From Pegoplata infirma (lineage: Eukaryota > Arthropoda > Insecta > Diptera > Anthomyiidae), in NCBI GenBank assembly GCA_963921195.1, contig OY992538.1, positions 85,931,904 through 85,995,903 on the forward strand: DNA of 64,000 nucleotides, given 5' to 3'. The notes under the pieces were generated by a model that saw only the letters and a program-made list of their open reading frames with translations, made no database searches and was not told where the DNA came from. The position numbers and the translations under genes were made by a program. Positions 46,690-57,155 of this stretch are shown here, one piece after another (the first letter of the stretch is position 1; each line of letters opens with the position of its first letter).

Positions 46690-48330
46690 TCTGAGACATT
46701 TTTTATATTGAAAAATTCTCATATTTTGGGACGTTTTTTCTAAAGAAAATTTTAAGATTCTGAGACATTTGTTCAATAGAAAAATTCTCAGATTCTGAGA
46801 CATTTTTTCTATAGAAAATTTCTCAGATTCTGAGACATTTTTTCTATACAGAAATTTTCAGATTCTGAGACATTTTTCTATAGAAAAATTGAGATTCTGA
46901 GACATTTTTCTATAGAAAAATTTTCAGATTCTGAGACATTTTTCTATAGAAAAACTCTTAGATTCTGAGACATTTTTTCTATAGAAAATTCTTAGACTCT
47001 GAGGCATTTTTCTTTTGAAAAAAATAAAATTCTGAGACATTTTTCTATAGAAAAATTCTCAGATTTTGAGACATTTTTTCTGTAGAAAAATTCTCAGATT
47101 CTGAGACATTTTTTCTATATAAAAATTCTCAGATTCTGAGACATTTTTTCTATAGAAAAATTCTCAGATTCTGAGACATTTTTTCTATAGAAAAATTCTC
47201 AGATTCTGAGACATTTTTTGTATAGAAAAATTCTCAGATTCTGAGACATTTTTTCTATAGAAAAATTCTCAGATTCTGAGACATTTTTTCTATAGGAAAA
47301 TTCTCAGATTCTGAGACATTTTTCAATAGAAAAATTCTCAGATTCTGAGACATTTTTTCTATAGAAAAATTCTCAGATTCTGAGACATTTTTTCTATAGG
47401 AAAATTCTCAGATTCTGAGACATTTTTTCTATAGGAAAATTCTCAGATTCTGAGACATTTTTTCAATAGAAAAATTCTCAGATTCTGAGAGATTTTTTCT
47501 AAAGAAAAATTCTCAGATTCTGAGACATTTTTTCTATAGAAAAATTCTCAGATTCTGAGACATTTTTTCTATAGGAAAATTCTCAGATTCTGAGACATTT
47601 TTTCTATAGAAAAATTCTCAGATTCTGAGACATTTTTTCTATAGGAAAATTCTCAGATTCTGAGACATTTTTTCAATAGAAAAATTCTCAGATTCTGAGA
47701 CATTTTTTCTATAGAAAAAATATAAGATTCTGAGAGATTTTTTCTAAAGAAAAATTCTCATATTCTGAGACATTTTTTCTATACAGAAATTTTCAGATTC
47801 TGAGAAATTTTTCTATAGAAAAATTCTCAGATTCCGAGAGATTTTTTCTATAGAAAAATTCTCAGATTCTGACATATTTTTCCTTTAGAAAAATTTTCAG
47901 ATTTTTTTTTTTCTCAGATTCTGAGATATTTTTTCTATAGAAAAATTTTCAGATTCTAAGACATATTTTCTATAGAAAATTTTCAGATTCTGATACGTTT
48001 TTCTATAGAAAAATTCTCAGATTCCGAGACATTTTTTCTAAAGAAAAATTGTCAGACATTTTTTCGAATTTTTTTTATAGAAAAATTCTAAGATTCTGAG
48101 ACATTTTTTCTATAGAAAAATTTCTAGATTCTGAGACATTTTGTCTATAAAACAGTTCTCAGATTCTGCGAAATTTTTTCTATAGAAAAACTCTCAGATT
48201 CTGAGACATTTTTCGATAAAAATTTCTCAGATCAGTGATATTTTTTCTATAAAATTTCTCAGATTATGAGGCATTTTTTGTACAGAAAAATTATAAATTT
48301 CTGAAAAGTTTTTCTATAGAAAAAGGATCA
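46690..48330. repeat. minisatellite, 35-bp unit made of two palindromes
   Basis: More than forty units of TCTCAGATTCTGAGACA followed by TTTTTTCTATAGAAAAAT. Each unit has two self-complementary parts: TCTCAGATTCTGAGA and TTTTTCTATAGAAAAA. Variation rises to the right end. The array at 7310-8265 is a diverged, inverted relative. Confidence 0.95.
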
Positions 48331-48339
48331 TTACAAGCA

Positions 48340-49085
48340 AGTGAAAGGAGCAGTGGCCATTCTTTAATTTTCTCTCTCCTCAAGGGTATTTAATTTGACT
48401 TTTCTATTGCATAAGATGAAACGGGTCCATTTTATATTGTTGGTCTTATCTTTTCGGGGATCAAATGGGATTTATTTTCCAATTCTGTTGTTTTGATAAC
48501 CTTACAATCAATTTGCATTTTAACCATTCATTTAGGGATCACCTGCTCGTACCGAAAAAGAAATTTTTGAGAGTGAAATTTTCTCGTTAGCTGAAACTGG
48601 TAGCAATAAATGATACATATTAAAAGACAGCACATAGAAAGAATCATTATGTTTTTTACCTCTAAGTATCTTCAAATATTTATATGTAACTGATTCCTGG
48701 TTTAAATAAATCATTTGAATTACGGTTTCCAGTCTCCTTACTTAATTTTGTTTGGTTTTCTTATTTCACAGTTTTATGAAAAATTTGCATCCAATTTCTA
48801 AAAATTTAATATGAAATTTATATTCAAAATTTTACTATTTTTAAATTAATTTAATTTTTGGACATATCTTTTCAAAATATTAAAATTGAAAATGTCAAGA
48901 CAAAATAAAAAAATTAAATTCGAAATTTTACCTATTTTTATTAGTAAATCTTACATGGCCATTAGGTGAAAATGTAAAGTAAAATTATACTGGTGGCATA
49001 GGTAATAAGTCGTGGCTTTTAAGCTTCATACAAAAATAATTTACCTATGCCAGCTTAGATAACATTAGCTCGACGTTTTTTTTCT
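48340..49085. other. no gene seen; right part of the TA element
   Basis: AT-rich. The - frame 48532-48714 has no family signature. From 48950 the sequence belongs to the inner part of the right end of the 42953-49088 element. Confidence 0.4.
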
Positions 49086-49090
49086 GTGTA

Positions 49091-49302
49091 TAGGTTTGTT
49101 CAGAAAAAATGTTGGGGTGTAAAAATTAATGGTATACCGACTATAGTCGGTCTTACTGTACATCTCTCTAGGAGCAATTCCGAGGGGGATTTTTTGCCTT
49201 TGCTCCGATGAGAAGCTATTTGCCCCACAGCTGCCTCGGAATCGCTAATGTAAGACTGACCCCCATTAAGTTTTACACCCCAAATTTTTTCTGAACAAAC
49301 CG
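49091..49302. mobile_element. foldback MITE
   Basis: Left arm GGTTTGTTCAGAAAAAATGT then TGGGGTGTAAAA; right arm TTTTACACCCCAAATTTTTT then CTGAACAAACC. The loop is richer in GC. No gene. Confidence 0.78.
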
Positions 49303-49529
49303 ACTCCCTATTATTGGAACTAGGGCTGTCAAACGGGATCGGTTTTTTAAAATCCCGGGATTCGGGATTTGAAAATCTAAATCCCGGGATCCCGGGATTT
49401 TTCGGGATTACGGGATTTTTCGGGATCCCGGGATTTTTCGGGATTTCGGGATTTTTTGGGATTAAATTTCTTTGATTATAAAAGTAAAAAAATAGTAGAC
49501 TCTTTATATTTCAATTTTATTGTGCATAT

Positions 49530-49660
49530 TAAGGGGGCTACTGTGGGTTAGTTGGTAGCGTGCTAGCCTATTAAGCAGGGAGTCGTGGGTTTGATTCCCA
49601 CGAAAACCTTTGGGTCGATTTCGCTACAACGAAATTATTAAAAAAAAAATGATTTCTAAT
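49530..49660 (+). repeat. tRNA-derived SINE-like sequence, copy 2
   Basis: A-box region TGGGTTAGTTGGTAGCGTG; B-box region GGGTTTGATTCCCAC with a perfect 5-bp stem. Then TCGATTTCGCTACAACGA and an A run at 49640. Matches copy 1 at 38150. Confidence 0.65.
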
Positions 49661-50120
49661 TATTCTGATTGTTAATAAAAGGCAATTAAAAAATTAAGTA
49701 TACGCCTCTTATGCATTTTTCAAATAATTATTATTATTAAATATTTAGCAATGAACTAAAAAAAGCCTTGAGGGGTTTGTTATGAAAAATGACAACTTTA
49801 ATTTGCTTTTGGTTTCATACCATTCCGATTTTGGTTGTTGCACTGTATAATTTTAAAACTAGTTTAAAGAAAATTTAAAAAATTAAAAACATTTAGGGCC
49901 GATTACTCAATGAAAAGTTAGCTGCTAACTGCCGATTTTTACGGAGCCTTATGTCAAAATTTGAAAAAGTTCAATTTAACGGAGAGTTATTTTACAACGG
50001 AGCATTTTTATTCTCCTACGCCTAAAACTTATGTGGTAAAAATTTGAGGCCAATCGGATTATATTTAAAGTTTCGGTTTTTTTGAAAATGTTCGCCAAAA
50101 CCTGCAAACTTTGGTCAACG

Positions 50121-50200
50121 GGCTCCGTGACTGTGGCTCAATGGGTAGTGCGTTGGACTATTATTCAGCAAGCCTGGGTAAAGTTCTCAGCTTAACCAAA
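50121..50200 (+). repeat. second tRNA-like segment, weak
   Basis: CTGTGGCTCAATGGGTAGTG is A-box-like; the expected B-box (GGGTAAAGTTCTC) is poor. Probably another SINE head; low certainty. Confidence 0.35.
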
Positions 50201-50651
50201 TTCGTCGCCAGCTGCGTTGAAAATTAAAAAAAAAAGTTTTAGTTTTAGTTTGTTTATGTAAATGTAACAATATTGGAACAAAGTTGTATTTTTAAAAATA
50301 AATTCTTAAACATTTTTAATATTTCAAAAATCCCGGGATTTGAGCTTAAAAATCCCGGGATTCGGGATTCATTTTATGACAAAAATCCCGGGATTTCGGG
50401 ATTTCGGGATTGACAGCCCTAATTGGAACCTTCTGGAAGCTTGAGAAAATGTCGTATCATTAATTTTTGCTGTAAATAAAATTTACAATAAGTTCAGCCT
50501 TAGAAAAATTGGGTCAAAGCCCGGGTTTTTAATCGCGGATAAGCCCAAGTTATCAACATTTTTTAGCAAAATTTTTAAATTAATGATTTTACGAAAAATT
50601 ACATACAAAATATTTTGCACGTAAATTCAACTGAAAAAACGTTTAAAACAA

Positions 50652-51030
50652 CACTCAAAAAATTATGTTAGTAAAATCAACTGAAAATGTCAGTTAAAAT
50701 AACTACTTTGTAAGTTGTTTTGGGGTCAACTACTTTTTCAGTTAAATCAACTAACAATGTGAGTTATTTTAACTGACAAAAAACAACTGACTTATGTAGT
50801 AAAAACTACTTGCATTTGTAGTCAAAACAACTAAAATGTAGTAAAAATATAATAATCAATATATATTTTTTTATTTTCGAAAAAAAATTTCAGAAAAAAA
50901 ATTAAGGACCAAATTTTTTCCAAGTTTTTTTGTTTTTTTAAAAAGTTGTGAAAAATAAAAAATACTAAAACTTATTTTTATTTTTTGGAAAAAACTTTGA
51001 ACATTTTTCAGAGATAAAAAAATAAAATTT
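50652..51030. mobile_element. TA MITE, CACTCA/GTTAGT family, right end missing
   Basis: Starts CACTCAAAAAATTATGTTAG and follows the family for about 350 bp; after ACTGCTTTAAATAACTATT the sequence departs and no GAGTG end is found. Confidence 0.75.
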
Positions 51031-51342
51031 ACTGCTTTAAATAACTATTTTACCTGTTTACAATTTTTTATTTTGTGGAGTAAAAATAAAATTTTTTGAA
51101 CAACAAACTATAAAAACCGTACTTCTGTAAAATTATACGGTATTATCAGTCACAAATCATTTAATTGACAAAAATGTTTTTCCCTAAATTTTGTAGTTTA
51201 TTATACCCTCCACTCTGGTGATAGAGGGTATATATAAGTTTGTCATTCCGTATGTAACACATTGAAATATTGGTTTAGGACCCCATAAAGTATATATTTA
51301 TACATGATCCTTGATCGATTTTAAGTCGATCTAGCGATGTCC

Positions 51343-51377
<35 letters not shown>

Positions 51378-51999
51378 CGTCTGTCTGTCTGTCTGTTGAA
51401 ATCACGTTTTTGGCAATACTCCGAAACCGATTTAAACGCTTGGGGTACCAAAAGTTGCATAATTTTCCCAGGCAAAAACTGATGTATTTTTTTTTTTAAA
51501 TCGGTTAAGTATTTTAAAAGTTATGAGCGAATTACTAAAAAACACATCGTTTTTTTCAACATAACCCTTAATTAACTCATATTTTGTGTGATACATAAGA
51601 AAGAAAACGGAAATGAAAAAAAAAACTGAGAAAAAGGAAAAAAATCTTTACAAAAAAGCTTTAAAATATGTAAAACAAAATCTAAATTTAATTAAAAAAA
51701 AGTTCGTTAAGTAATAATAAAAAAATTAATAGTTATTTTTATATAGCATGTGTGTGTGTGTCCATTTTTTGCTTCGTCATATTAACGGGGTTGCCAGACT
51801 TTTTTTTGGCTTTGTCGCCAAATCGGATGTAAAATATCGCCAAAATTCAATTTTGTTCAGATTTCTTAAAAAAAAAATATTTTCATTTAAAAAAATAAAT
51901 TTTGTTAAATAATAAAAGACAGAAATAAACTTTATGGCAAAATTCGCCCAAATCCGGAAAATTTATATATATAAAAGAGTAATATGACTGACTGACATA

Positions 52000-53720
52000 C
52001 TCATTCATCATCGCCCAGCCCAAACTGCTGAAGTTAGAGACTTGAAATTTGGACTGTAGTTTGACCTTCCGGAATAAAGATCCACTAAGGCTGGATTTTT
52101 GCCAATGTTGATTCTAAGGGGGTAAAAAGGGTAAAAAACTAGTGTTTATAAACCGGTTAACCGGTTAACCGAAAAACCGGTTTTTTCCCAAAATTTCGGT
52201 TTTTTTGCAAACCGGTTAACCGGAATTGAAAATTTCCGGTGCACCGAAAACCGGTTTTTTTCTGTCGGTTAACCGGTTTCTTTAAATACATGCAAAACGG
52301 ATTATTTTTGCAATTATTAAGGGTTTTTACTTATTTTTTATGACATTTTCAAAATTTCTATAAAAAAAAATTGAAAATCCGTGAGAAAGAAAGTCTAAAA
52401 TAATTTTTTATCTACAAGAAACAATTTTCCAAATAGGGATTTTATTCCGAATCTGGTAAATATAAAAAATTCACATTGTTGTAAGCAAGTTTTGGGCACT
52501 TTTATTGAAAACTTTATAAGTGACTGTTAACCAGATAGTAAAATTCCTTTTAATGGATAGAATGCCAATAAAAGAACATCGAAATAAATAAATCGGTACT
52601 GCAATTTACAACAAAGTGATGCTTTTTTAAATAAAACCAATAAAAGTTAAATTAAAGACCCGGAGAATATGGGAAAATAAAAACACCGTATTTAAATACC
52701 GCTATTTTGAAAATGTATCAGTTGCCAACTTTGCTGAAAGAAACAAATATGTTTACTTAAGTTATATATTCGCTTTTGTATTTAATAAAATTTAGCTATT
52801 TTAAAGTATTTTTTGGGTTTGTCAGTTAAAGAAAAAAAAAAAAAAAACGGTTAACCGGTTTATTCATTCCGGTTTAACCGAGAAAACCGGTTAACCGAAA
52901 AAACTGATTTTCGGTTAACCGAGAAACCGGTTTTCCAAAATGTCGGTTTTTTATAAACACTATAAAAAACTGTACTTTTGGTACTTTTTATATCTCCCGA
53001 TATAATGGTCATAGAGACTTGAAATTTGGACTGCATGTTACCCTCCCGCAATATAGATCCACTATGGCTGGAGTTTAGCCAATGGTAAGGGTGTAAAAAT
53101 GGTAAAAAAAACTGTACTTTTGGTACTTTTTAAATCTTCTGATATAATGATCATAGAGACTTGAAATTTGGACTGTATGTTCACCTCCCGGAATATAGAT
53201 CCATTAAGGCTGGATTTTTGCCAGTGTTAATTCTAAGGGGGTCAAAATGGTAAAAACTGTACTTTTGGTGCTTTTTATATCTCCTGAAATAATGGTCATA
53301 GAAACTTGAAATTTGGACAGTATGTTCACATCCTAGAATAAAGATCCAGTACGGCTGGATTATTGCCAATGTTGATTCTAAGAGGGTAAAAAGGGGAAAA
53401 ATATGTACTTTTGGCACCTTTTATATTTCCTTAAAAAATTGTCACATAGACTTGAAATTTGGACTGTATGTTCACCTCCCGGAATATAGATCCCCTAAGG
53501 CTGGGTTTTTGCCAATGATTTTTCTAATAGGGTAAAAAGGGTAAAAATATGTACTTTTGTTACATTTTAAATTTCCTGTCGGTTCACCTTCCGGAAAAAA
53601 GATTCACTAAGGCTCGGGTTTTGCCAATGTTGATTCTACTGAGGTAAAATGGGTAAAAAAGTACTTTTGGTACTTTTTTTTATTTACTGAAATTTTATTC
53701 TAACTTGAAATTTAGAATGT
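52000..53720 (+). repeat. tandem 120-150-bp units (GACTTGAAATTTGGACTG)
   Basis: Each unit holds AGAGACTTGAAATTTGGACT, then GGAATATAGATCCACTAAGG, then GGGTAAAAA and TGTACTTTTGGTACTTTTTA. At least six units are seen (near 52043, 53009, 53155, 53305, 53447, 53590). The first is split by the hAT-like element at 52140-52962. The - frames 52860-53051 and 53181-53417 are repeat products. Confidence 0.85.
52140..52962. mobile_element. hAT-like element, AACCGGTTAACCGG motifs
   Basis: Ends TAGTGTTTATAAA and TTTATAAACACTA. Target duplication TAAAAAAC at 52132-52139 and 52963-52970, perfect; it sits in one of the tandem units. Clusters of ACCGGTTAACCG inside both ends. Confidence 0.92.
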
Positions 53721-53789
53721 AGGATCCTTTAGTGAAATAAAACATTCTGGAACAAGTACTTTCCGAAAATTCTGTACCGTTTTCAAAAA

Positions 53790-54655
53790 GTACCTTTTAT
53801 AAAAAATACCTTTTATAAATGGTTCCTTTAAAAAAGTAACTTTTATAAAAAGTACCTTTTATAAAAAGTACCTTTTATAAAAAGTACCTTTTATAAAAAG
53901 TACCTTTTATAAAAAGTAACTTTTATAAAAAGTACCTTTTATAAAAAGTACCTTTTATAAAAAGTACCTTTTATAAAAAGTACCTTTTATAAAAAGTACC
54001 TTTTATAAAAAGTACCTTTTATAAAAAGTACCTTTTATAAAAAGTACCTTTTATAAAAAGTACCTTTTATAAAAAGTACCTTTTATAAAAAGTACCTTTT
54101 ATAAAAAGTACCTTTTATGAAAAGTACCTTTTATAAAAAGTACCTTTTATTAAAAGTATTTTTTATAAAAAGTACCTTTTATAAAAAGTACCTTTTATAA
54201 AAAGTACCTTTTATAAAAAGTACCTTTTATAAAAAGTACCTTTTATAAAAAGTACCTTTTATAAAAAGTACCTTTTATAAAAAGTACCTTTTATAAAAAG
54301 TACCTTTTATAAAAAGTACCTTTTATAAAAAGTACCCTTTATAAAAAGTACCTTTTATAAAAAGTACCTTTTATAAAAGTACCTTTTATAAAAAGTACCT
54401 TTTATAAAAAGTAACTTTTATTAAAAGTACCTTTTAAAAAAAGTACCTTTTATAAAAAGTACCTTTTATAAAAAGTACCTTTTATAAAAAGTACCTTTTA
54501 TAAAAAGTACCTTTTATAAAAACTACCTTTTATAAAAAGTACCTTTTATAAAAAGTATCTTTTATAAAAAGTATCTTTTATAAAAAGTACCTTTTATAAA
54601 AAGTACTTTCTATAAAAAGTACCTTTAATAAAAAGTACCTTTTATTAAAGGTACC
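53790..54655. repeat. 16-bp satellite (TACCTTTTATAAAAAG)
   Basis: About fifty copies of a near-palindromic 16-bp unit with few changes. The unit resembles the GTACTTTTGGTACTTTTTATA segment of the tandem units just upstream, and the array ends with GTACCGAAAGTACACTTTTTGG, which is again that segment. Confidence 0.95.
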
Positions 54656-54793
54656 GAAAGTACACTTTTTGGTACTTTTTTTATTTCCTGAGGTATAAAT
54701 AAAACAAACTTTTATGTTTTTTAAATCATCACATTGGTGGAGGGTATTTAAAGATTCGGCACAGCCGAATATAGCTTTCTTACTTGTTTTTTT

Positions 54794-55058
54794 AACAACT
54801 GTATAAATCAGTCAATATTTTAGTTTCTTGAAAACCAAACGATAAAACATTTAAAACAACTTTAACTAAAAACTTTCTGAATAACCGTAAATAGATACTG
54901 TACAACTTTTCTGGGTGTACCCAAAAATAATATATAAAAAATCTACCAATTGTTTTGCCAGTTTTAATTTGACTACAGCCAAAATCGCCCAAAAAACTTT
55001 ATGAAAATTCGTCCAAATGCAATATCGCGAAAAAACAACAGTTAAATTTGATTCACTA
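54794..55058. other. no gene seen
   Basis: AT-rich; the overlapping - frames at 54792-55063 have no recognisable domain. It lies on the 3' side of the GH27 gene but no last exon is seen here. Confidence 0.4.
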
Positions 55059-55555
55059 CACACATTAAAAAAATGATGTTAGTAAAATCAACTGGAAATG
55101 TCAGTTAAAATAACTACTTTGTAAGTTGTTTTGGGATCAACTAATTTTTCAGTTAAAACAACTAACAATGTTAGTTATTTTAACTGACAAAAAACAAATG
55201 TCTTATGTAGGAAAAACAACTTACATTTGTAGTCAAAACAACTAACATATGTAGTAAAAATAAAATAATCAATACATAATTTTTGAAAGAAAAAACGTAG
55301 AAAATTTTTCGGAGAAAAAATTGACGACCAAAATTTTTTCATGTTTTTTAAGTTTTTTTTTTTTAACATGATAATGTTTTTAGGCTGGGGTCTAATTTTA
55401 AAAATGTTGCAGGACGCCACCTCAGTTTGACTATATAAGCTAACGATTAAACAAAAAAGAAAATAGGAATTATAGTTTTCATTTTATTACAACCGTAAAC
55501 TTCGACAATAACATAAAATTAATAAATACATACAAAAAAATACATAGTTCTAGTA

Positions 55556-55582
55556 GTGACACCTAGCGGCGCTAGGTGTCAC
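55556..55582. repeat. perfect 12-bp inverted repeat, 3-bp loop
   Basis: GTGACACCTAGC, loop GGC, GCTAGGTGTCAC. GC-rich compared with the surroundings. In the other copy (near 46250) only GTAGCGGCGCCTA is left. Confidence 0.9.
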
Positions 55583-55761
55583 TCGATTAACGCAGTATTG
55601 CCATACCAAATATCGCATTTCCAATTAGATTTGTTACCATCATCGCAAATTTTTTCCAATAAAATTTGACCACATGGCAATATTAACCAGTATATTTGAA
55701 AATCGAATACGTATCTACAAGCAAGAGAAACAAAACAAAATTTAAATCAAAACTTGAATAA

Positions 55762-55832
55762 GCTGCGGTGGCCTAGCTGAGGTGAGCCAGACTGGAAAAC
55801 AGAGGGTCCGGTGATCGAATCCCGTGATTTGT
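55762..55832 (+). repeat. tRNA-Leu-like segment
   Basis: GGTGGCCTAGCTGAGGTG is a good A box for a class II tRNA; GGTGATCGAATCCCG is a good B box. The acceptor stem cannot be closed and the region is embedded in a repeated element, so it is a tRNA-derived part of the element and not a tRNA gene. Confidence 0.6.
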
Positions 55833-57155
55833 CAACTTTTTTTTCATTTAGTTTTTTTAGCTTGTATATTTCTTTTTGTTAGGGAAAAATTTGTTTGCAT
55901 TCATTCTTTATAGTAGTACTTTTTTATTTAATTATAAATAAAAAAAAATTTATAAATTCAGATTTTTCTAAATTTTTTCTTTTTTCTAGTTGTTTTTCTT
56001 TCTGAATTCTGTGATTTTTTCTGAATATATCTGCATTTTTCTGACTTATTTTTTCTATTTTCTGATTTGTTCTTACACTCAAAATAATAACTCTGTAAAA
56101 TACATTGTAAAATTACTGTAATCTCAATTCAACAGATGTTTGACAGAGTTTTCTGTCAAAATACATATTTAAAGAAAATACTTTGAATTTTTTGTAACAA
56201 AAAACAAAGTTTTATTTGTTATATTACTTTTAACCTTGTAATCTTTATTTTACAGATAATTAACAGATATTTCTGCAAAAATACAGATTTTTGAAAAATA
56301 CTTTGTAATTTTGTAACCAAAAACTATGTTTTGTCTGTATTTTAAACATTAATTTCACAGAAAACTTAAAAAAGAAAATTTCAAAATAAACTGCATTCAA
56401 CTACAGAGTTTTTCTATAAAATTTTGGTTGCATCAAATACATTTTACAAATATATGTAAATTAACAGAGTTTTTCTTTGCTAAATGGTGCTTTATTTAAC
56501 CAATATTTTACTAGAGCCTCTGTAATTTAACAGTTTTTTTGTCCAAAACATTTTACAGAGTTTTATAGTAAAAAACAGAGTTTTTTTTTGTCAAAAGACG
56601 CTAATATTTAACCAATATTTTACTATAAAGTCTGTAAATTTACAGTTTTTTTTTTTGTAAAAATCATTTTACAGAGTTTTTTAGTAAAATTACCAAGTAA
56701 TGTTGCTAGCTGGAAAAGTATATTGATAAATTTGAGAAATTTTTTGGAGTTCTTTTTTTCTGAATATTTTTTTAACCCTTACATATTTTTTTTGCAAATA
56801 TGTGTGGTTATTCGTAAAAAGTTTTTATTAAATAAAACATTATCATGATTTAATTTTTTGGGCTAGAGTACAAAACTCTGCGGCATTTTTTTTTTAAAGC
56901 TGTGAAAAATAAAAGTAATGAAATTTTTTTTTTTAACTTAGAAAATTTTCCAGAGATACATAAAATTAACTACTTTAAATAACGGTTACTACATTACAGC
57001 ACTTTTTTGATACAAAAACAACTGAATTTGTAGTTGAAACAGCTAACTACTGTAAAATATACAAGCAACTAACTAGTTAGCAGCTTACATAATTTTCTGA
57101 GTGCATAGTTTTTTTGCCTTCTGAAAAAGTCTACCTTAAAGCTGTCTAAACTTAC

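Larger units (their letters stand above)
42953..49088. mobile_element. TA element, 6.1 kb with its nested cargo
   Basis: Left end CACACAAAAAAAAATCGAGG then TAATATTACCTAA; the right end, read inward on the - strand, is CACAGAAAAAAAACGTCGAGC then TAATGTTATCTAA. TA flanks both. Between the ends lie the tRNA-bearing element (43081-46449), the satellite-bearing hAT element inside that, and the 35-bp minisatellite. Pairing of these two ends is an inference from the similar first 35 bases. Confidence 0.6.
49321..50421. mobile_element. hAT-like element, ATCCCGGGATT motifs
   Basis: Ends TAGGGCTGTCAAAC and TTGACAGCCCTA. Target duplication ATTGGAAC at 49313-49320 and 50422-50429, perfect. Clusters of AATCCCGGGATTTCGGGATT lie inside both ends. 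The centre holds a SINE-like sequence and a second tRNA-like segment. No transposase frame. Confidence 0.93.
51202..54793 (+). repeat. long member of ATACCCTCCAC family with tandem repeats inside
   Basis: Starts TATACCCTCCACTCTGG, includes CTGT/CCGT runs at 51344-51396, and ends GTGGAGGGTATTTAAAG then ATTCGGCACAGCCGAATATA and TTACTTGTTTTT. Between these lie about six 120-150-bp tandem units (52000-53700), one interrupted by a hAT-like element, and a 16-bp satellite. It is much longer than the other family members because of the tandem repeats. Confidence 0.65.
55365..56892 (+). mobile_element. tRNA-bearing element, second copy
   Basis: Starts AACATGATAATGTTTTTAGG, holds a perfect 12-bp inverted repeat at 55556-55582, a tRNA-Leu-like segment at 55762-55832, TTCTGTGATTTTTTCTGAAT near 56005, and ends GAGTACAAAACTCTGCGGCA. 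The same order occurs on the - strand at 46449-43081. A further insertion probably starts at 56076 (CACTCAAAATAATAACTCTG, with TTTTACAGAGTTTTT motifs to about 56700). Inserted into the poly-T part of a MITE; no clear target duplication because of the T run. Confidence 0.72.
55059..57103. mobile_element. TA MITE split by a tRNA-bearing element
   Basis: Left part 55059-55364 begins CACACATTAAAAAAATGATG and follows the CACTCA/GTTAGT family; right part from 56893 to 57103 ends AATTTTCTGAGTG. Joining them across the insertion restores the family order (poly-T, then AAAGCTGTGAAAAATAAAA). Confidence 0.82.

Noticed and set aside
46690..48330. CRISPR-like array of regular repeats
   Set aside because: There are no unique spacers; all of the unit is repeated, and the genome is that of an insect.
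53790..54655. Possible telomere-like or microsatellite assembly filler
   Set aside because: Units carry scattered point changes and the array is framed by related sequence, as in a true satellite.
54792..55063. Candidate last exon of the GH27 gene
   Set aside because: No acceptor followed by a short frame with the expected end was found here.
55762..55832. Possible tRNA-Leu gene
   Set aside because: It lies inside a repeated element with a degenerate copy at 43642-43712 and lacks a full acceptor stem.
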